DNA from: CAVRIA01 sp963721115
GTDB taxonomy: Bacteria; Desulfobacterota; Binatia; HRBIN30; CADEER01
Reading direction: 5' to 3'
DNA length: 64,000 bases
NCBI GenBank assembly: GCA_963721115.1
Contig: CAVRIA010000020.1
Location: 124,001-188,000, forward strand
This document shows, piece after piece, positions 35,887 through 45,507 of this stretch; the stretch's first letter is position 1; the number at the start of each line of letters is the position of its first letter. Below the pieces are notes generated by a model. The model was not told the DNA's origin and did no database searches. It saw only the letters and a list, made by a program, of their open reading frames with translations. Made by a program: the position numbers and the translations under genes.

Positions 35887-37371
35887 TCACGAGGCGGTCG
35901 ACCGAGCGACGGCGTCCACCGCCGCGCCGCTGCGCCGATTCCGAAGAATACCGAGCGCGCAGATCGCCGCGTTGATCGCGCACGCATACGTGCCGGCGTG
36001 AATGCCGCCGATCCGGTCGACCCCCAGGATGACGGCGAGCAGCGCCAGCGACGAGCCCACCGCGACCGCTCGGAAGGCCGTGCGCGCATCGAGGTGCGCG
36101 GAACGGACGCCGAGGATGAAGATCGGCGCCACCTGGATGAGAAGCTCCATCTTGATCTCGATCAGGCGCCAGAGAGTCGTCGGCGGGCGCACGGCCATGA
36201 CCACGAGGACGGCGATCAGCGCCCACGACGTCCACTTTCCGACGCGCGAGAGCGAGGCCTCGGTCAGCCGCGTTGCGGTCCACTCGGCGATCAGGTCGCG
36301 CGTCAGGATCGACGACAGGCTGAGAAGCGCCGAGTCGGCCGTCGACATGATCGCCGCCAGGCCGCCGGCCAGCACGACCGCCGTCGCCCACTGCGCCACC
36401 GTTCCGGTCTCGAACAGCGCGGCGAGGAGGGCCGGCATGACGCGGTCCGTCGACAGACCCGAGCGCTCCGCCAGCAGCCCGTGCGCGACGATGCCGAGCA
36501 GGAAGACGACCAGCGTCGTGAACAGGGGCATGAACACCATGACGCGCAACGAGCGCCGCAACACGGCCGCGTCGCGCGCGGCGTAGATGCGCTGAATGGC
36601 GTGCGGGTAAACGGCGGCGCCGAGGCCGAGGAGGACGATGGAGCTGACCCAGTTTCCGCACTCGCGCCACGATGGGACGCGGACCAGCTCCGGGCGGCTG
36701 CGCAGCAGCTGACGCGTCACCACCCCGAGATGTCCCACCTGCGGCCAGGCGATGACCAGAACGACGAGCAAGCCGACGAAGAGCATCAGGCCCTGCATCA
36801 CGTCGCTCCAGGCGACGCTGCGCATCCCGCCCATCGTCTCGTACAGGCCGATCACGCCCGCCAAGCCGACGACGCCCACCCAGAAGGGCAGCCGCCCTTC
36901 CGACATGCCGACCACGACGTGCCCCATCGCCAGGAACTGCGCGTACAGGTAGTTGAGCAGGCTCACCGCCATGATGACGCTGACCAGCAGGGCGAGACGG
37001 CGGTCGCCGAACCGGTGGCGCACCCAGTCGCTCGGGGTCACGTAATCGAAGCGGTGCGCGAGATCGTGCAGGGCGGGGGCGAAGAGCAGGTACACGACGA
37101 CGACCGACATCATCATGCCGACGCTCATGATCCAGGCGAAGCCGATGCGGTACGCCTGTCCGGGGTAGCCGAGGAACGTGTTGCCGCTGTACTGGGTGGC
37201 GTACAGCGTGGCGAGCAGGACGACGAAGCCGAGACTGTTGCCGGCGAGGTAGAAGTCGCCGAGGGAGTTCTCGTCGCGCCGCACGTACCCCCGCCAGCCG
37301 AGGACCAGAAGGCCCAGGAGGTAGAGAGCGATGATGATCAGTCCCGGTCCCTGTAGAAACACCGGCGCCAC
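35887..37371 (-). CDS. Sodium:solute symporter family protein
   Basis: A 494-residue transporter with about 13 hydrophobic helices. SSS hallmarks include the early FYLAGNSLGFVVLLATLYAT segment with the sodium-site pattern, GGMRSVAWSDVMQGLMLF, and AAIMSTADSALLSLSSILTR, where the SSAD-like motif is conserved. The substrate is not predictable (proline, pantothenate, short acids and others). It starts with GTG 37371 just after the DUF3311 gene, which is a common partner. Confidence 0.9.
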   Translation of the reverse strand: MAPVFLQGPGLIIIALYLLGLLVLGWRGYVRRDENSLGDFYLAGNSLGFVVLLATLYATQYSGNTFLGYPGQAYRIGFAWIMSVGMMMSVVVVYLLFAPALHDLAHRFDYVTPSDWVRHRFGDRRLALLVSVIMAVSLLNYLYAQFLAMGHVVVGMSEGRLPFWVGVVGLAGVIGLYETMGGMRSVAWSDVMQGLMLFVGLLVVLVIAWPQVGHLGVVTRQLLRSRPELVRVPSWRECGNWVSSIVLLGLGAAVYPHAIQRIYAARDAAVLRRSLRVMVFMPLFTTLVVFLLGIVAHGLLAERSGLSTDRVMPALLAALFETGTVAQWATAVVLAGGLAAIMSTADSALLSLSSILTRDLIAEWTATRLTEASLSRVGKWTSWALIAVLVVMAVRPPTTLWRLIEIKMELLIQVAPIFILGVRSAHLDARTAFRAVAVGSSLALLAVILGVDRIGGIHAGTYACAINAAICALGILRNRRSGAAVDAVARSTAS

Positions 37372-37389
37372 CCAAGCGATCGCGAGGGG

Positions 37390-37605
37390 TCAGGAGCGCG
37401 GCGCGCCGGAGCCGCGCGACGCCTCCCAGACCGTATCCAGCCGCCACGCCGTCAGGAGGGCGGCGAGGACGTAGCAGGCGAGCGAAACGAAACACCAGAG
37501 CGGGAAGCCCAGCACCAGCGGCTCGCCGCTCCCCTCCGGAAAGTACCAGGGAATCGACAGGACGAGCAGCACGGCGTACGCCACCCAGGTCATCCGCGCA
37601 TTCAT
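37390..37605 (-). CDS. DUF3311 small membrane protein
   Basis: A 71-residue protein with two transmembrane helices (YAVLLVLSIPWYFP and LWCFVSLACYVLAALLTAW). DUF3311 proteins are encoded directly upstream of SSS permeases and are thought to be small subunits. GAGGTGCGGAG precedes the ATG at 37605. Its stop codon is 18 bases from the SSS start. Confidence 0.82.
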   Translation of the reverse strand: MNARMTWVAYAVLLVLSIPWYFPEGSGEPLVLGFPLWCFVSLACYVLAALLTAWRLDTVWEASRGSGAPRS

Positions 37606-37954
37606 CTCCGCACCTCTTCCTCTCGCCGACTGGTCATGACCGCCTCCGCCTCGCAATCTCCTCCGGCCTCCCCAGTGCGAGCCCCAGCCCATCCCGGAGC
37701 TTCCAGAAAGGCTGAGGCTCGGGCTGAGGCTGCGGCTGGGGAATCATTGGCCATCGCCGCCGCGATAACTGATCAGCAGGGGTTTGCACGGGCAGTCCAT
37801 ACCGGACCTCGCCTGAGCCGTTGCCTGTGCCTCTCTGAAGGCAAGCCAATCCAGGCAAAGGCGAGGCTCAGTCACAGTCACAGGCACAGGCAAAACCATC
37901 ATCGGATCTCCCGATCTCCGTCTCTATTCCGAGTCGCCTCGTCGCCGATTCGAA
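37606..37954. repeat. Spacer with GGCTGAGG-type word repeats
   Basis: GGCTGAGGCTCGGGCTGAGG-type words lie at about 37710-37742. CTGAGCCGTTGCCTGTGCCT and CAGGCAAAGGCGAGGCTCAG lie at about 37812-37870 as a partly complementary pair, followed by CAGTCACAGTCACAGGCACA. No gene is seen between the permease and the AmpG-like gene, both leftward. Confidence 0.7.
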
Positions 37955-39223
37955 TCACGCCGGCCTCGCGACGTCTGCCCTCTCTCCCCGATCCCGGATC
38001 CACGACCGGATCACTGGTAGCAGGGCATAGGCGGGAAACGCCAAGACGAAAGTCACGAGAAAGTAGCCGGCATACCCGAGCCGCTCCGCGCCGACGCCGC
38101 TGGCGGCGCCGGTGAGATCGCGCGAGAACGCGAACAGGGCGGACAGAGCCGCGTACTGCACGGCGGCGTGATCCTTCTCGCAGACGTGCATCAGGAACGC
38201 GAGGAAGGCCGCCGTCCCCAGGCCGGCGGTGAACGACTCGACGATCGACGCGCCGTATACCATCGCGCGGGCGGGCTCGCCGAGGGCGGCGAAGACGCCG
38301 GCGAAGGAAGAGACAGCGAGCCCCGGGGGCGGCGGATTCGCCCATGCCACCGCCGCGTAGCCCAGGTTGGAGACCGCCTGTGCCAGGCCCAGCACCCAGA
38401 GGCCCCGGTAGATCCCCCAGCGGCTCGTCAGCCGCCCGCCGACCAACGCCCCGGCGATCGTCGCCACCACGCCGAAGCTCGTCGACACGATGCCGATCTC
38501 CGCCACGGTCAGTCCGCGGTCGAGCCAGAACGGTTTGATCATCGGCGCCATCGCCGCGTCGCCGAGCTTGTAGATCAGGACGAACAGGAAGACCGCCCAG
38601 GCGCCGGGTCGCGACAACCAGCGGCGCAGCGCCGCCAACCAGTGCTGGCGCTCGGCCGCGGGGACGACCGCGACCCGCGGCGCCCGCGCGGTCGCGGCGG
38701 CGAGCAGCACGAAGAGCAACGCGGCGCCACCGAACACGACGGACCAGCCGAGCCAGGGCGCCAGCAGCAGCAGGCCCCCGCCGGTAGCGATCAGCGCCAC
38801 CCGATAGGCGGAGACGCGCACGCCGTTGGCGTCCCCTTCCTCCCCGGGATCGAGAAGCGCGATCGTGTAGGCGTCGATGGCGATGTCCTGCGTCGCCGAC
38901 GCGACGGTGAAGCCGAGCAGCACCACCCACAGCCCGACGGCGGGGGACGCGGCGTCGAACAACGTCGAGCAGGCGATGAGCGCGGCGAGCGCGAGCAGGC
39001 AGCCGCCGATCCACTGCCGGCGCTCGCCGAAGCGATCGACCAGCGGCGACCAGAACACCTTCAGCGTCCACGGCATGCCGAGCAGCGACACCAGACCGAT
39101 CTCGGTCAGGGATACGCCGTGCACGCGGAAGTAGACCGGTAGCACCTCCTTCACCACGCCGAACGGCATCCCTTCGGCGAAGTAGAGGATCGCCACCCAC
39201 GTCAGCTTGCGGCGCAGCGTCAC
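37955..39223 (-). CDS. AmpG-like MFS permease
   Basis: A 422-residue permease with 12 predicted helices. The N-terminus LYFAEGMPFGVVKEVLPVYF, LKVFWSPLVDRFG and ATQDIAIDAYTIALL are typical of the AmpG family, which imports GlcNAc-anhydromuropeptides for cell-wall recycling. Beta-lactamase induction neighbours are absent. It starts with GTG 39223. Proof of the substrate would need complementation, so I give only the family. Confidence 0.85.
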   Translation of the reverse strand: MTLRRKLTWVAILYFAEGMPFGVVKEVLPVYFRVHGVSLTEIGLVSLLGMPWTLKVFWSPLVDRFGERRQWIGGCLLALAALIACSTLFDAASPAVGLWVVLLGFTVASATQDIAIDAYTIALLDPGEEGDANGVRVSAYRVALIATGGGLLLLAPWLGWSVVFGGAALLFVLLAAATARAPRVAVVPAAERQHWLAALRRWLSRPGAWAVFLFVLIYKLGDAAMAPMIKPFWLDRGLTVAEIGIVSTSFGVVATIAGALVGGRLTSRWGIYRGLWVLGLAQAVSNLGYAAVAWANPPPPGLAVSSFAGVFAALGEPARAMVYGASIVESFTAGLGTAAFLAFLMHVCEKDHAAVQYAALSALFAFSRDLTGAASGVGAERLGYAGYFLVTFVLAFPAYALLPVIRSWIRDRGERADVARPA

Positions 39224-39297
39224 GGCGAGTCCGTGTATCGGATCGAGCCGCCAGCGCGAGCGCTTTTCGCCGAACTCGCCCGGCGGCGCCGGGCTCG

Positions 39298-39405
39298 TAG
39301 GCTGAGGCTGAGGCTACAGGCTGAGGCTGAGGGTGGGGACGAGACATCGCGCGCAGTGCGCGGCACCCTCAGCCTCAGCCGTAGCCGTAGCCTCAGCCTC
39401 AGCCT
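39298..39405. repeat. GGCTGAGG word-repeat hairpin
   Basis: The left arm GGCTGAGGCTGAGGCTACAG plus GCTGAGGCTGAGGGTG and the right arm CACCCTCAGCCTCAGCCGTA plus GCCTCAGCCTCAGCC are close to perfect complements around a 35-base centre. It lies between the divergent AmpG-like and def genes, so it is not placed as a terminator. Confidence 0.85.
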
Positions 39406-39473
39406 TTCAAGCGGATTGGTGAGCAGACCACCTCCCCCTTTCCGCGCCCGCCGCACTTCGATAAGACATCGGC

Positions 39474-40010
39474 ATGGCCATTCTCAAGGTGGCGCGCCTC
39501 GGCAACCCAGTGCTGCGGCTCGTGTCGCAACCGGTGCCGCCGCGGGAGATCTCCTCGCCGCGCGTGCAGGGCTTCATCGACGACCTGATCGAGACCATGT
39601 ACGAGTACGATGGGGCCGGTCTCGCCGCGCCGCAGGTTCACATGCCGCAGCAGATCGTCGCCTATGCCGTCGATGCCAACCCGCGCTACCCCGAGGCGCC
39701 GGACATCCCCCTGACGGTGCTCGTCAACCCGCGCGTCGTGCCGACGACCGACGAAGTGGAGGAGGACTGGGAGGGCTGCCTCAGCGTTCCGGACCTGCGC
39801 GGGCGCGTGCCGCGCTACACCGCGGTCGCCGTCGAGGCCTACGATCGCCAGGGGCAGAGGCTGCGTTTCGAGGCGTCCGGCTTCCACGCGCGCGTCGTCC
39901 AGCACGAGTGCGACCACCTGCTCGGCGTGGTCTTCCTCGACCGCATGCGATCAATGGAGTCCCTCGCCTTCGTCCGCGAGTTCCTCCGCTACGGCGCCGC
40001 CGAATCCTGA
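39474..40010 (+). CDS. def: Peptide deformylase
   Basis: The 178-residue metal enzyme removes the formyl group from nascent proteins. All three motifs are present: GAGLAAPQV, EGCLSVP (Cys ligand) and QHECDHL (two His ligands and the catalytic Glu). The ATG at 39474 begins MAILKVARLGNPVLR. It is followed after about 160 bases by algH. Confidence 0.96.
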   Translation: MAILKVARLGNPVLRLVSQPVPPREISSPRVQGFIDDLIETMYEYDGAGLAAPQVHMPQQIVAYAVDANPRYPEAPDIPLTVLVNPRVVPTTDEVEEDWEGCLSVPDLRGRVPRYTAVAVEAYDRQGQRLRFEASGFHARVVQHECDHLLGVVFLDRMRSMESLAFVREFLRYGAAES

Positions 40011-40172
40011 CCGGGTTCGCCCGATCGCGGACCGCGTCGTTCTGGAACGCGCTGACGGGGCTGCCGCCCAGCGAGCGCAAGCGCGCCGGCACGGCGGTGG
40101 CACTCTCGCCGGAACAGCATTGACAAGCACGGCATCAGCGGCAAACATCCAAGGGCGTCGAGCCGACGCCCC

Positions 40173-40736
40173 GTGAGCGCTATGTGGACAGAGCCCAGTT
40201 CTCTCGCCCCGTCCCTGCTGGTGGCCATGCCACAGCTTCAGGACCCGAACTTCTCCAAAGCCGTGGTTCTGCTCTGCGAGCACGAGGAACAGGGGGCGAT
40301 GGGCCTGGTGATCAACCGGGCCACGGATACGCTGGCCTCCGACATCGTGCAGCTCGAGCCGCCGATCGAGAGCGACAGCGGCCTCGCCGTCGGGATCGGC
40401 GGCCCGGTCGATCCGGCGCGCGGCTGGCTGCTGCTGGCCGAAGACCTCGGCGACGGCATCGAGATCAGCCCGGGGCTGTACCTGTCGGCTTCGCGGGACC
40501 TGCTGCGCCGGGTGATGGAGACCACTCGGCTCACCGGCCGCTGCCGCTTCCTGGTCGGCTACGCCGGCTGGGGGCCGAAGCAGCTCGACGCGGAGCTCGC
40601 CGCGTCGGCGTGGCTGACCGTGCCGGTCGACAACGACCTGCTGTTCGCCACCCCGAGCGACGACATCTGGGAGGTCGCGATCCGGCGTCTCGGCATCGAC
40701 CCGGCGGCCCTCGCCATGGGCCCCGGCGTGCACTAA
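40173..40736 (+). CDS. AlgH/YqgE family protein
   Basis: A 187-residue UPF0301 protein: SLLVAMPQLQDPNFSKAVVL, MGLVINRATD and a GGPVDPARGWLLL segment, then FLVGYAGWGPKQLDAELAAS. The family is conserved, its role is unproven, and it is linked to alginate regulation in Pseudomonas. GTG 40173 is used; ATG 40182 is an alternative. Confidence 0.9.
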   Translation: MSAMWTEPSSLAPSLLVAMPQLQDPNFSKAVVLLCEHEEQGAMGLVINRATDTLASDIVQLEPPIESDSGLAVGIGGPVDPARGWLLLAEDLGDGIEISPGLYLSASRDLLRRVMETTRLTGRCRFLVGYAGWGPKQLDAELAASAWLTVPVDNDLLFATPSDDIWEVAIRRLGIDPAALAMGPGVH

Positions 40737-40740
40737 GGCA

Positions 40741-40856
40741 TACCCCTCAGCCTAAGCCTAAGCCGTAGCCTACAGCCTTAGCCTGCTAGCCTTAGCCGAG
40801 CCTTTATAATATTATAATAATAGGCTGAGGCTAGGGCTAAGGCTTAGGCTGAGGTA
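40741..40856. repeat. GGCTGAGG/GGCTTAGG word-repeat hairpin with AT-rich loop
   Basis: The left arm starts CCTCAGCCTAAGCCTAAGCC, and the right arm ends GGCTAAGGCTTAGGCTGAGG, close to a perfect complement. The centre TTATAATATTATAATAATA is the most AT-rich stretch of the window. It sits between the convergent algH and M48 genes and would make a strong stem. Confidence 0.85.
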
Positions 40857-40863
40857 TGGCAAC

Positions 40864-42339
40864 CTACCGCACCGGCAGGGTCGGGCTCGAGCAGCGCCCC
40901 GAGCCGGCATCGCCCGCCGAGCGCTGATCCGAGGCCGGGCGGACGCGTGTGAAGTCGCGCAGCACCTCGATGTAGTCGTGCACCTCCTGGACGCGCGCGT
41001 CACCCGCCGGCAGCAGCGGCTGTGCGCGCGCGTACTGCTGCATCGCCTTGTCGTAGTCGCCACCGAGGCGGGCCGCGGTCGCCAGGTGGTAGAAACCGTC
41101 CGCCTCGTCGCCGGAGCGGCCAGCCAGGATGCCGAGACCGTAATGCGCCGTCTCGAGGTCCGGCGCGAGCTGCACGGCGCGCCGGTAGGCGTCCATCGCC
41201 GCGCCGTTGTCGCCCAATGCCTCGTACGTCTTCGCCAGATCCGTCTGCGCGCCGGCGTCGCCGGGCTGCTGCTTCAGGTACCCGGCCAGCAGATCGCGCG
41301 CCTTCTCCGCCTGGCGCTGCCGCAGAGCGATCTCGCCCAGCTCGCGGCTCGCCGCCTCGATCCCCGCCGCGCGCGCCGCTTCGAGCGCCTCGCGCCCGCT
41401 CTCGAGCTGCCCCGTTTCCACGCACGCGACGCCGTACAGATAGCGCGCCATCGGGTCGGCCGGATTCTGCTCGACGGAGCGCCGGTACGACGCCAGGAAA
41501 TCGGACGGGGGCTCGGTCTCGGAGCGGGCCAGGACCTGCACGCGTTGCAGCTCGAAGCTCGTCGGCGTCCGCGGGTGCTTCGCCCATTGCTGCGTGCGCA
41601 GCACCGCCTCGAGGTGGTTCAGTCGCTCGTCGGTCAGCGGATGCGACTGCAGATACGGAGGCGCGAACGTCGGCTGCGTCCGCGTCTCATCCGCCAGCTT
41701 CTTGAAGAAGTCGAGCATGGCGCGCGGGTCGTAGCCGGCGCGCTTCATGTAGCGCACGCCGAGATAGTCGGCCTCCTGCTCGAACAGACGCGTGTACTTG
41801 AGCGACACCGCGGCGTTGGCCCCCATCACCAGCGGCGCGACGGGGGGCGCGACGATCGACGCCAGCATGGCGAGCAACGTCGCGTAGCTGAGGAGCTGGG
41901 TGGACTCCTGCTGGCGCGCCATGTGGTGCGCGTGCACGTGCGCGATCTCGTGGCCGAGCACCGCCGCGACCTCGTCCTCGTTGGCGGCGCGGATGAGCAG
42001 GCCGGTGTTGACGTAGACGTAGCCCCCGGGCACGGCGAAGGCGTTGATGCCCGGATCGCGAACCACCGAGAAGTGATACTGGAACAACGGGTCGTCGAGC
42101 GCCGCGACGATCTTCTGGCCGATCTTGTCGACGTAGCCGACGACCTCGGCGTCGCCGACCATCGGAAGCTGGTGGCGCGCCTCGAGGTCGAACTTGCGGC
42201 CCAGCTCGCGCTCGGTCTCGAAGGAGATCCCCGCCCCGGCGGGCGTCACCGACAGCAGCAGCGTCGAGACGGCGCATCCGACAGCCAGCAATGCGCGCCG
42301 CCTTCGCCCCAGCCCGCAATTCGACGGCTTCTCCTTCAT
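40864..42339 (-). CDS. M48 family metalloprotease with TPR repeats (BepA-like)
   Basis: A 491-residue periplasmic zinc protease. It has a signal peptide ending near TPAGAG, the zinc site HEIAHVHAHH with a downstream EQEADYLGVRYM (third ligand), then TPR helices (ARYLYGVACVETGQLESGRE, DLAKTYEALGDNGAAMDAYR, AHYGLGILAGRSGDEADGFY). BepA-type enzymes take part in outer-membrane protein assembly and quality control. The ATG at 42339 (MKEKPSN) is the only one before the signal. Confidence 0.92.
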   Translation of the reverse strand: MKEKPSNCGLGRRRRALLAVGCAVSTLLLSVTPAGAGISFETERELGRKFDLEARHQLPMVGDAEVVGYVDKIGQKIVAALDDPLFQYHFSVVRDPGINAFAVPGGYVYVNTGLLIRAANEDEVAAVLGHEIAHVHAHHMARQQESTQLLSYATLLAMLASIVAPPVAPLVMGANAAVSLKYTRLFEQEADYLGVRYMKRAGYDPRAMLDFFKKLADETRTQPTFAPPYLQSHPLTDERLNHLEAVLRTQQWAKHPRTPTSFELQRVQVLARSETEPPSDFLASYRRSVEQNPADPMARYLYGVACVETGQLESGREALEAARAAGIEAASRELGEIALRQRQAEKARDLLAGYLKQQPGDAGAQTDLAKTYEALGDNGAAMDAYRRAVQLAPDLETAHYGLGILAGRSGDEADGFYHLATAARLGGDYDKAMQQYARAQPLLPAGDARVQEVHDYIEVLRDFTRVRPASDQRSAGDAGSGRCSSPTLPVR

Positions 42340-42386
42340 CTCCGGTCTCTCGACCTTCGGCTTCGGGCCCCCACTCCCGGCTCGCC

Positions 42387-43499
42387 TCAGATGTCGCGGA
42401 CGACGTACTCGAGCAGCTCGGCGAGCTGGCGGGCCTGGCGCGCACGCACGAGCCGCTCCTCGACGGGACCGCTGGAGAAGAGCCGCAGCACCATCTGGAG
42501 ATTGGCTTCGATGATCTCCACGCACGCCGCGGTGTACTCGCGCTCGCGGGCGCGGCGCCGTGCGCGAACGATATCGGTGAACGAAATGACCTCCGCCACG
42601 ATGTCCTTCTCTCTTTCGTCTTTCCTCTGCCGCGCCCCGGGCTCGTGCCCAGTACCTGCCTCTACCTTTCCTCTCTGCGACCGCTCTTCAACTGCCTCGC
42701 GGCGCCAGCCGTCGCGAGCGTACCAGTCGATCTGCCGCGCCAGGCCGAGGAGGATGCGGACGTCGTGCCCTTCGAGGCCGGATCGACCGAGGATGCGCCG
42801 GAAGGCGAACATGATGTGGTCGGGGTTCTGCGGGTGGAGGAAGCCGATGCGCAGCAGGGCGGCCTGTAGGCGCTCGAGCATGAAGTCGACGTCCGCCGCG
42901 GGCGCCGGCTCGATCGGGTCCGCCGCCGCCCCGGCGCCACGCGCCGCCCGGCGCAGCTCGTAGCAGCAGAGCAGCACGGCCTGGGCGAGGTTGAGGGAGG
43001 GATAGGCGTGATCGGCGTCGATACAGACGAGGCGCTGGCACGCCTTCAGATCGTCGTTGCTGAGGCCGTGGTCCTCCGGCCCGAACACCAGGGCCACCGG
43101 GCCGGACCGAGCGCGCTCGAGGATCAGCGGCGCCAGGCACTCCGGGCTCTGCGCCGCCGCCCGATAGAGACCGCTGCGGCAGGTGGTGCCGACGACCAGG
43201 CCGCAGTCCGCCACCGCCGCTTCGATCGAATCCGCCTCGACCGCGTTCTCCAGGAGGTCGCGCGCGTGAACGGCCATGGTCGCCGCCGATCGGCGGCGCA
43301 TGGCGGGTCGTACCAGGAAGAGCTCGCGCAGGCCCATGTTCTTCATCGCCCGCGCCACCGCGCCGACGTTGGCCGCGCCACGCGGGCGCGCCAGGACGAT
43401 GCGCACTCGCCGCAGCAGCGGCACGGCGGCATCGGAGCCCTCCCCCGCCGCGCTGGGGCCGCAGGGATTCCGGCCGCCGTCTCCGTCGCAACGCCTCAT
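42387..43499 (-). CDS. trmJ: TrmJ-like SPOUT RNA methyltransferase with C-terminal extension
   Basis: The N-terminal 240 residues match TrmJ, which makes 2'-O-methylated nucleosides at position 32 of tRNA. RIVLARPRGAANVGAVARAM opens the knot domain; VALVFGPEDHGLSNDDL, DHAYPSLNLAQAVLLCCYEL and LRIGFLHPQNPDHIMFAFRR then RILGRSGLEGHDVRILLGL complete it. The frame then goes on with an Arg/Glu-rich linker and a ~70-residue helical block (VAEVISFTDIVRARRRARER ... RLFSSGPVEERLVRARQARQ). That block looks like a separate small helical protein that has been fused in frame. The start is ATG 43499, with weak ribosome-site evidence. Confidence 0.85.
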   Translation of the reverse strand: MRRCDGDGGRNPCGPSAAGEGSDAAVPLLRRVRIVLARPRGAANVGAVARAMKNMGLRELFLVRPAMRRRSAATMAVHARDLLENAVEADSIEAAVADCGLVVGTTCRSGLYRAAAQSPECLAPLILERARSGPVALVFGPEDHGLSNDDLKACQRLVCIDADHAYPSLNLAQAVLLCCYELRRAARGAGAAADPIEPAPAADVDFMLERLQAALLRIGFLHPQNPDHIMFAFRRILGRSGLEGHDVRILLGLARQIDWYARDGWRREAVEERSQRGKVEAGTGHEPGARQRKDEREKDIVAEVISFTDIVRARRRAREREYTAACVEIIEANLQMVLRLFSSGPVEERLVRARQARQLAELLEYVVRDI

Positions 43500-43577
43500 A
43501 TCACCTGCGGTGTCCTCGCCGCTCTGCGGCGCTTCGACCGTCGCCCCGCCGGGCCGCGTTTCGCCGTGTCGACGCGC

Positions 43578-44030
<453 letters not shown>

Positions 44031-44057
44031 GCCGGATCTCCCGGGGGCCGCGCCTGC

Positions 44058-45041
44058 TCAGATGAGATACCCCTCCGCCTCGCCGCCCCCGCTCTTGCGC
44101 CGCAGCTTGGCCACCAGCGTGGTCCGCTTCAGCCCCAGCAGGCGCGCCGCGGCCTGCTTGTTCCCCTTGGTGCGCCGCAGGGCCTCGTCGATCAATCGAT
44201 ACTCGAACTCCTCGACCGCGCGGTTGAGATCGATCCCCTCCTCGGTCAGGGTCGGGCGCGGAATCTTCTTCTCGGAGATGAAGGAGCGGATGTTCGCCGG
44301 CAGATTGTCCACCCGGATGACCCCGTCGTCGTTCAACACCACCATCCGCTCGACCAGATTCTCCAACTCGCGCACGTTACCGGGCCAGTCGTACTCCCAC
44401 AAGTGCACCATGGTGTCGTCGGCCACCAGGCACTTCCGCCCCTCGTGTTTGGCGTTGTACTTGTCGAGGAAATGCTGCACCAGCACGGGAATGTCCGACC
44501 GCCGCTCGCGCAGCGGCGGAAGGAGAATGGGAATCACCTGCAAGCGGTAGAAGAGGTCCTCGCGGAAGCGCCCCTTCTCCACCTCCATCGCCAGGTCGCG
44601 GTTGCTCGCCGCGACGACCCGCACGTCGACCTTCACCTGCCGGTCGGAGCCGACCGGACGCATCTCGCGCTCCTGCAGGACGCGCAGCAACTTCACCTGC
44701 AGCGGTGCGGTCATCTCGCCGATCTCGTCTAGGAAGATGGTGCCGCCGTTCGCGAGCTGGAACATGCCCATGCGAGTGCCGACCGCCCCCGTGAAGGCGC
44801 CCCGCTCGTGGCCGAACATCTCCGACTCCAGCAGATCGGGGGGGATCGCCCCGCAGTTCACCGCGATGAACGGCTGATTCGACCGCCGGCTATGGGCGTG
44901 GATGAAGCGCGCCACCAACTCCTTGCCGGTGCCGCTCTCCCCCATGATCAAGACGGTGGAGTCGGTCGACGCTACGCGCTCGGCAATGTTGAGGATTTTC
45001 TCCATCACCGGGTGCGAACCTTTGATCGTGAAGTTTTCCAT
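44058..45041 (-). CDS. Sigma-54-dependent transcriptional activator (AAA+ and Fis-type HTH, no receiver)
   Basis: A 327-residue enhancer-binding protein. It has the Walker A motif GESGTGKE, the sigma-54 contact loop GAFTGA, Walker B GGTIFLDEIGEM, and the arginine-finger region PLRERRSDIPVL. A C-terminal helix-turn-helix (NKQAAARLLGLKRTTLVAKL) follows. It lacks the N-terminal receiver of NtrC and is like PspF in layout. Control may come from the neighbouring receiver protein. The start is ATG 45041. Target promoters are not obvious in the window. Confidence 0.93.
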   Translation of the reverse strand: MENFTIKGSHPVMEKILNIAERVASTDSTVLIMGESGTGKELVARFIHAHSRRSNQPFIAVNCGAIPPDLLESEMFGHERGAFTGAVGTRMGMFQLANGGTIFLDEIGEMTAPLQVKLLRVLQEREMRPVGSDRQVKVDVRVVAASNRDLAMEVEKGRFREDLFYRLQVIPILLPPLRERRSDIPVLVQHFLDKYNAKHEGRKCLVADDTMVHLWEYDWPGNVRELENLVERMVVLNDDGVIRVDNLPANIRSFISEKKIPRPTLTEEGIDLNRAVEEFEYRLIDEALRRTKGNKQAAARLLGLKRTTLVAKLRRKSGGGEAEGYLI

Positions 45042-45507
45042 AAGAACCTTCCGTCCCCTAACCGCCAAAAAAATAACACAGCCGGACTCAAACACAAGCG
45101 AAATGAGGTAAAAATTTGGCGCCGCATATTTTTGGCGCAGGAACGTGGGGGACGTGCGGACGTGTGACGTGCTGATGTTAGGGCGTGCGGCATGGCGTGA
45201 GGCGGCGGGGCGAGGCGAAAGGTGCGGCGCTGTTGAGAGGGCACTGGTGGGACGGTGTTGCGATGCGCTGCTTCGGTACCCACCCGTCAACACGTCAGCA
45301 CGTCCACACGTCCACACGTCCGCACGTCAGCACGTCCACCTCCGACTTGACCCCATTTCCATACCGCGTATGTTAGGAACAACTTCAGCGAACCCAAGGT
45401 GAGTATAAGAAAGTTGCATAGTTGCCGGACGGCCTCCCGGGCGGAGACCGGCCGCTGCGGTCACCGCCGCTCGCGGCGGTGACCCCTCAACCGTAGCGGG
45501 GTCGGAC
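45042..45507. repeat. Divergent spacer with CACGTC word repeats and an AT-rich patch
   Basis: The 466 bp hold an AT-rich patch near 45060-45140, with TTGGCGCCGCATATTTTTGGCGC; a word repeat of GACGTG units (45149-45171); and its complement CACGTCAGCACGTCCACACGTC (45290-45340). A hairpin at 45459-45484 is listed separately. The promoters of both flanking genes must lie here, but no clear boxes can be named. Confidence 0.7.
45459..45484 (+). promoter_or_regulatory. Perfect 12-bp stem in the sdhC leader
   Basis: GGTCACCGCCGC-TC-GCGGCGGTGACC is a perfect inverted repeat ending 23 bases before the sdhC start codon. It lacks a T tract, so it may stabilise the leader, bind a regulator or affect translation. 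Function is not shown. Confidence 0.45.

Noticed and set aside
45118..45143. TTGGCGCC/TTTGGCGC words as a sigma-54 promoter
   Set aside because: The GG and GC elements do not have the required -24/-12 spacing or the TTGC core.
45280..45342. CACGTC repeats as iterons of a replication origin
   Set aside because: No dnaA, rep gene or DnaA boxes are nearby, and the same word recurs in another spacer without any replication gene.
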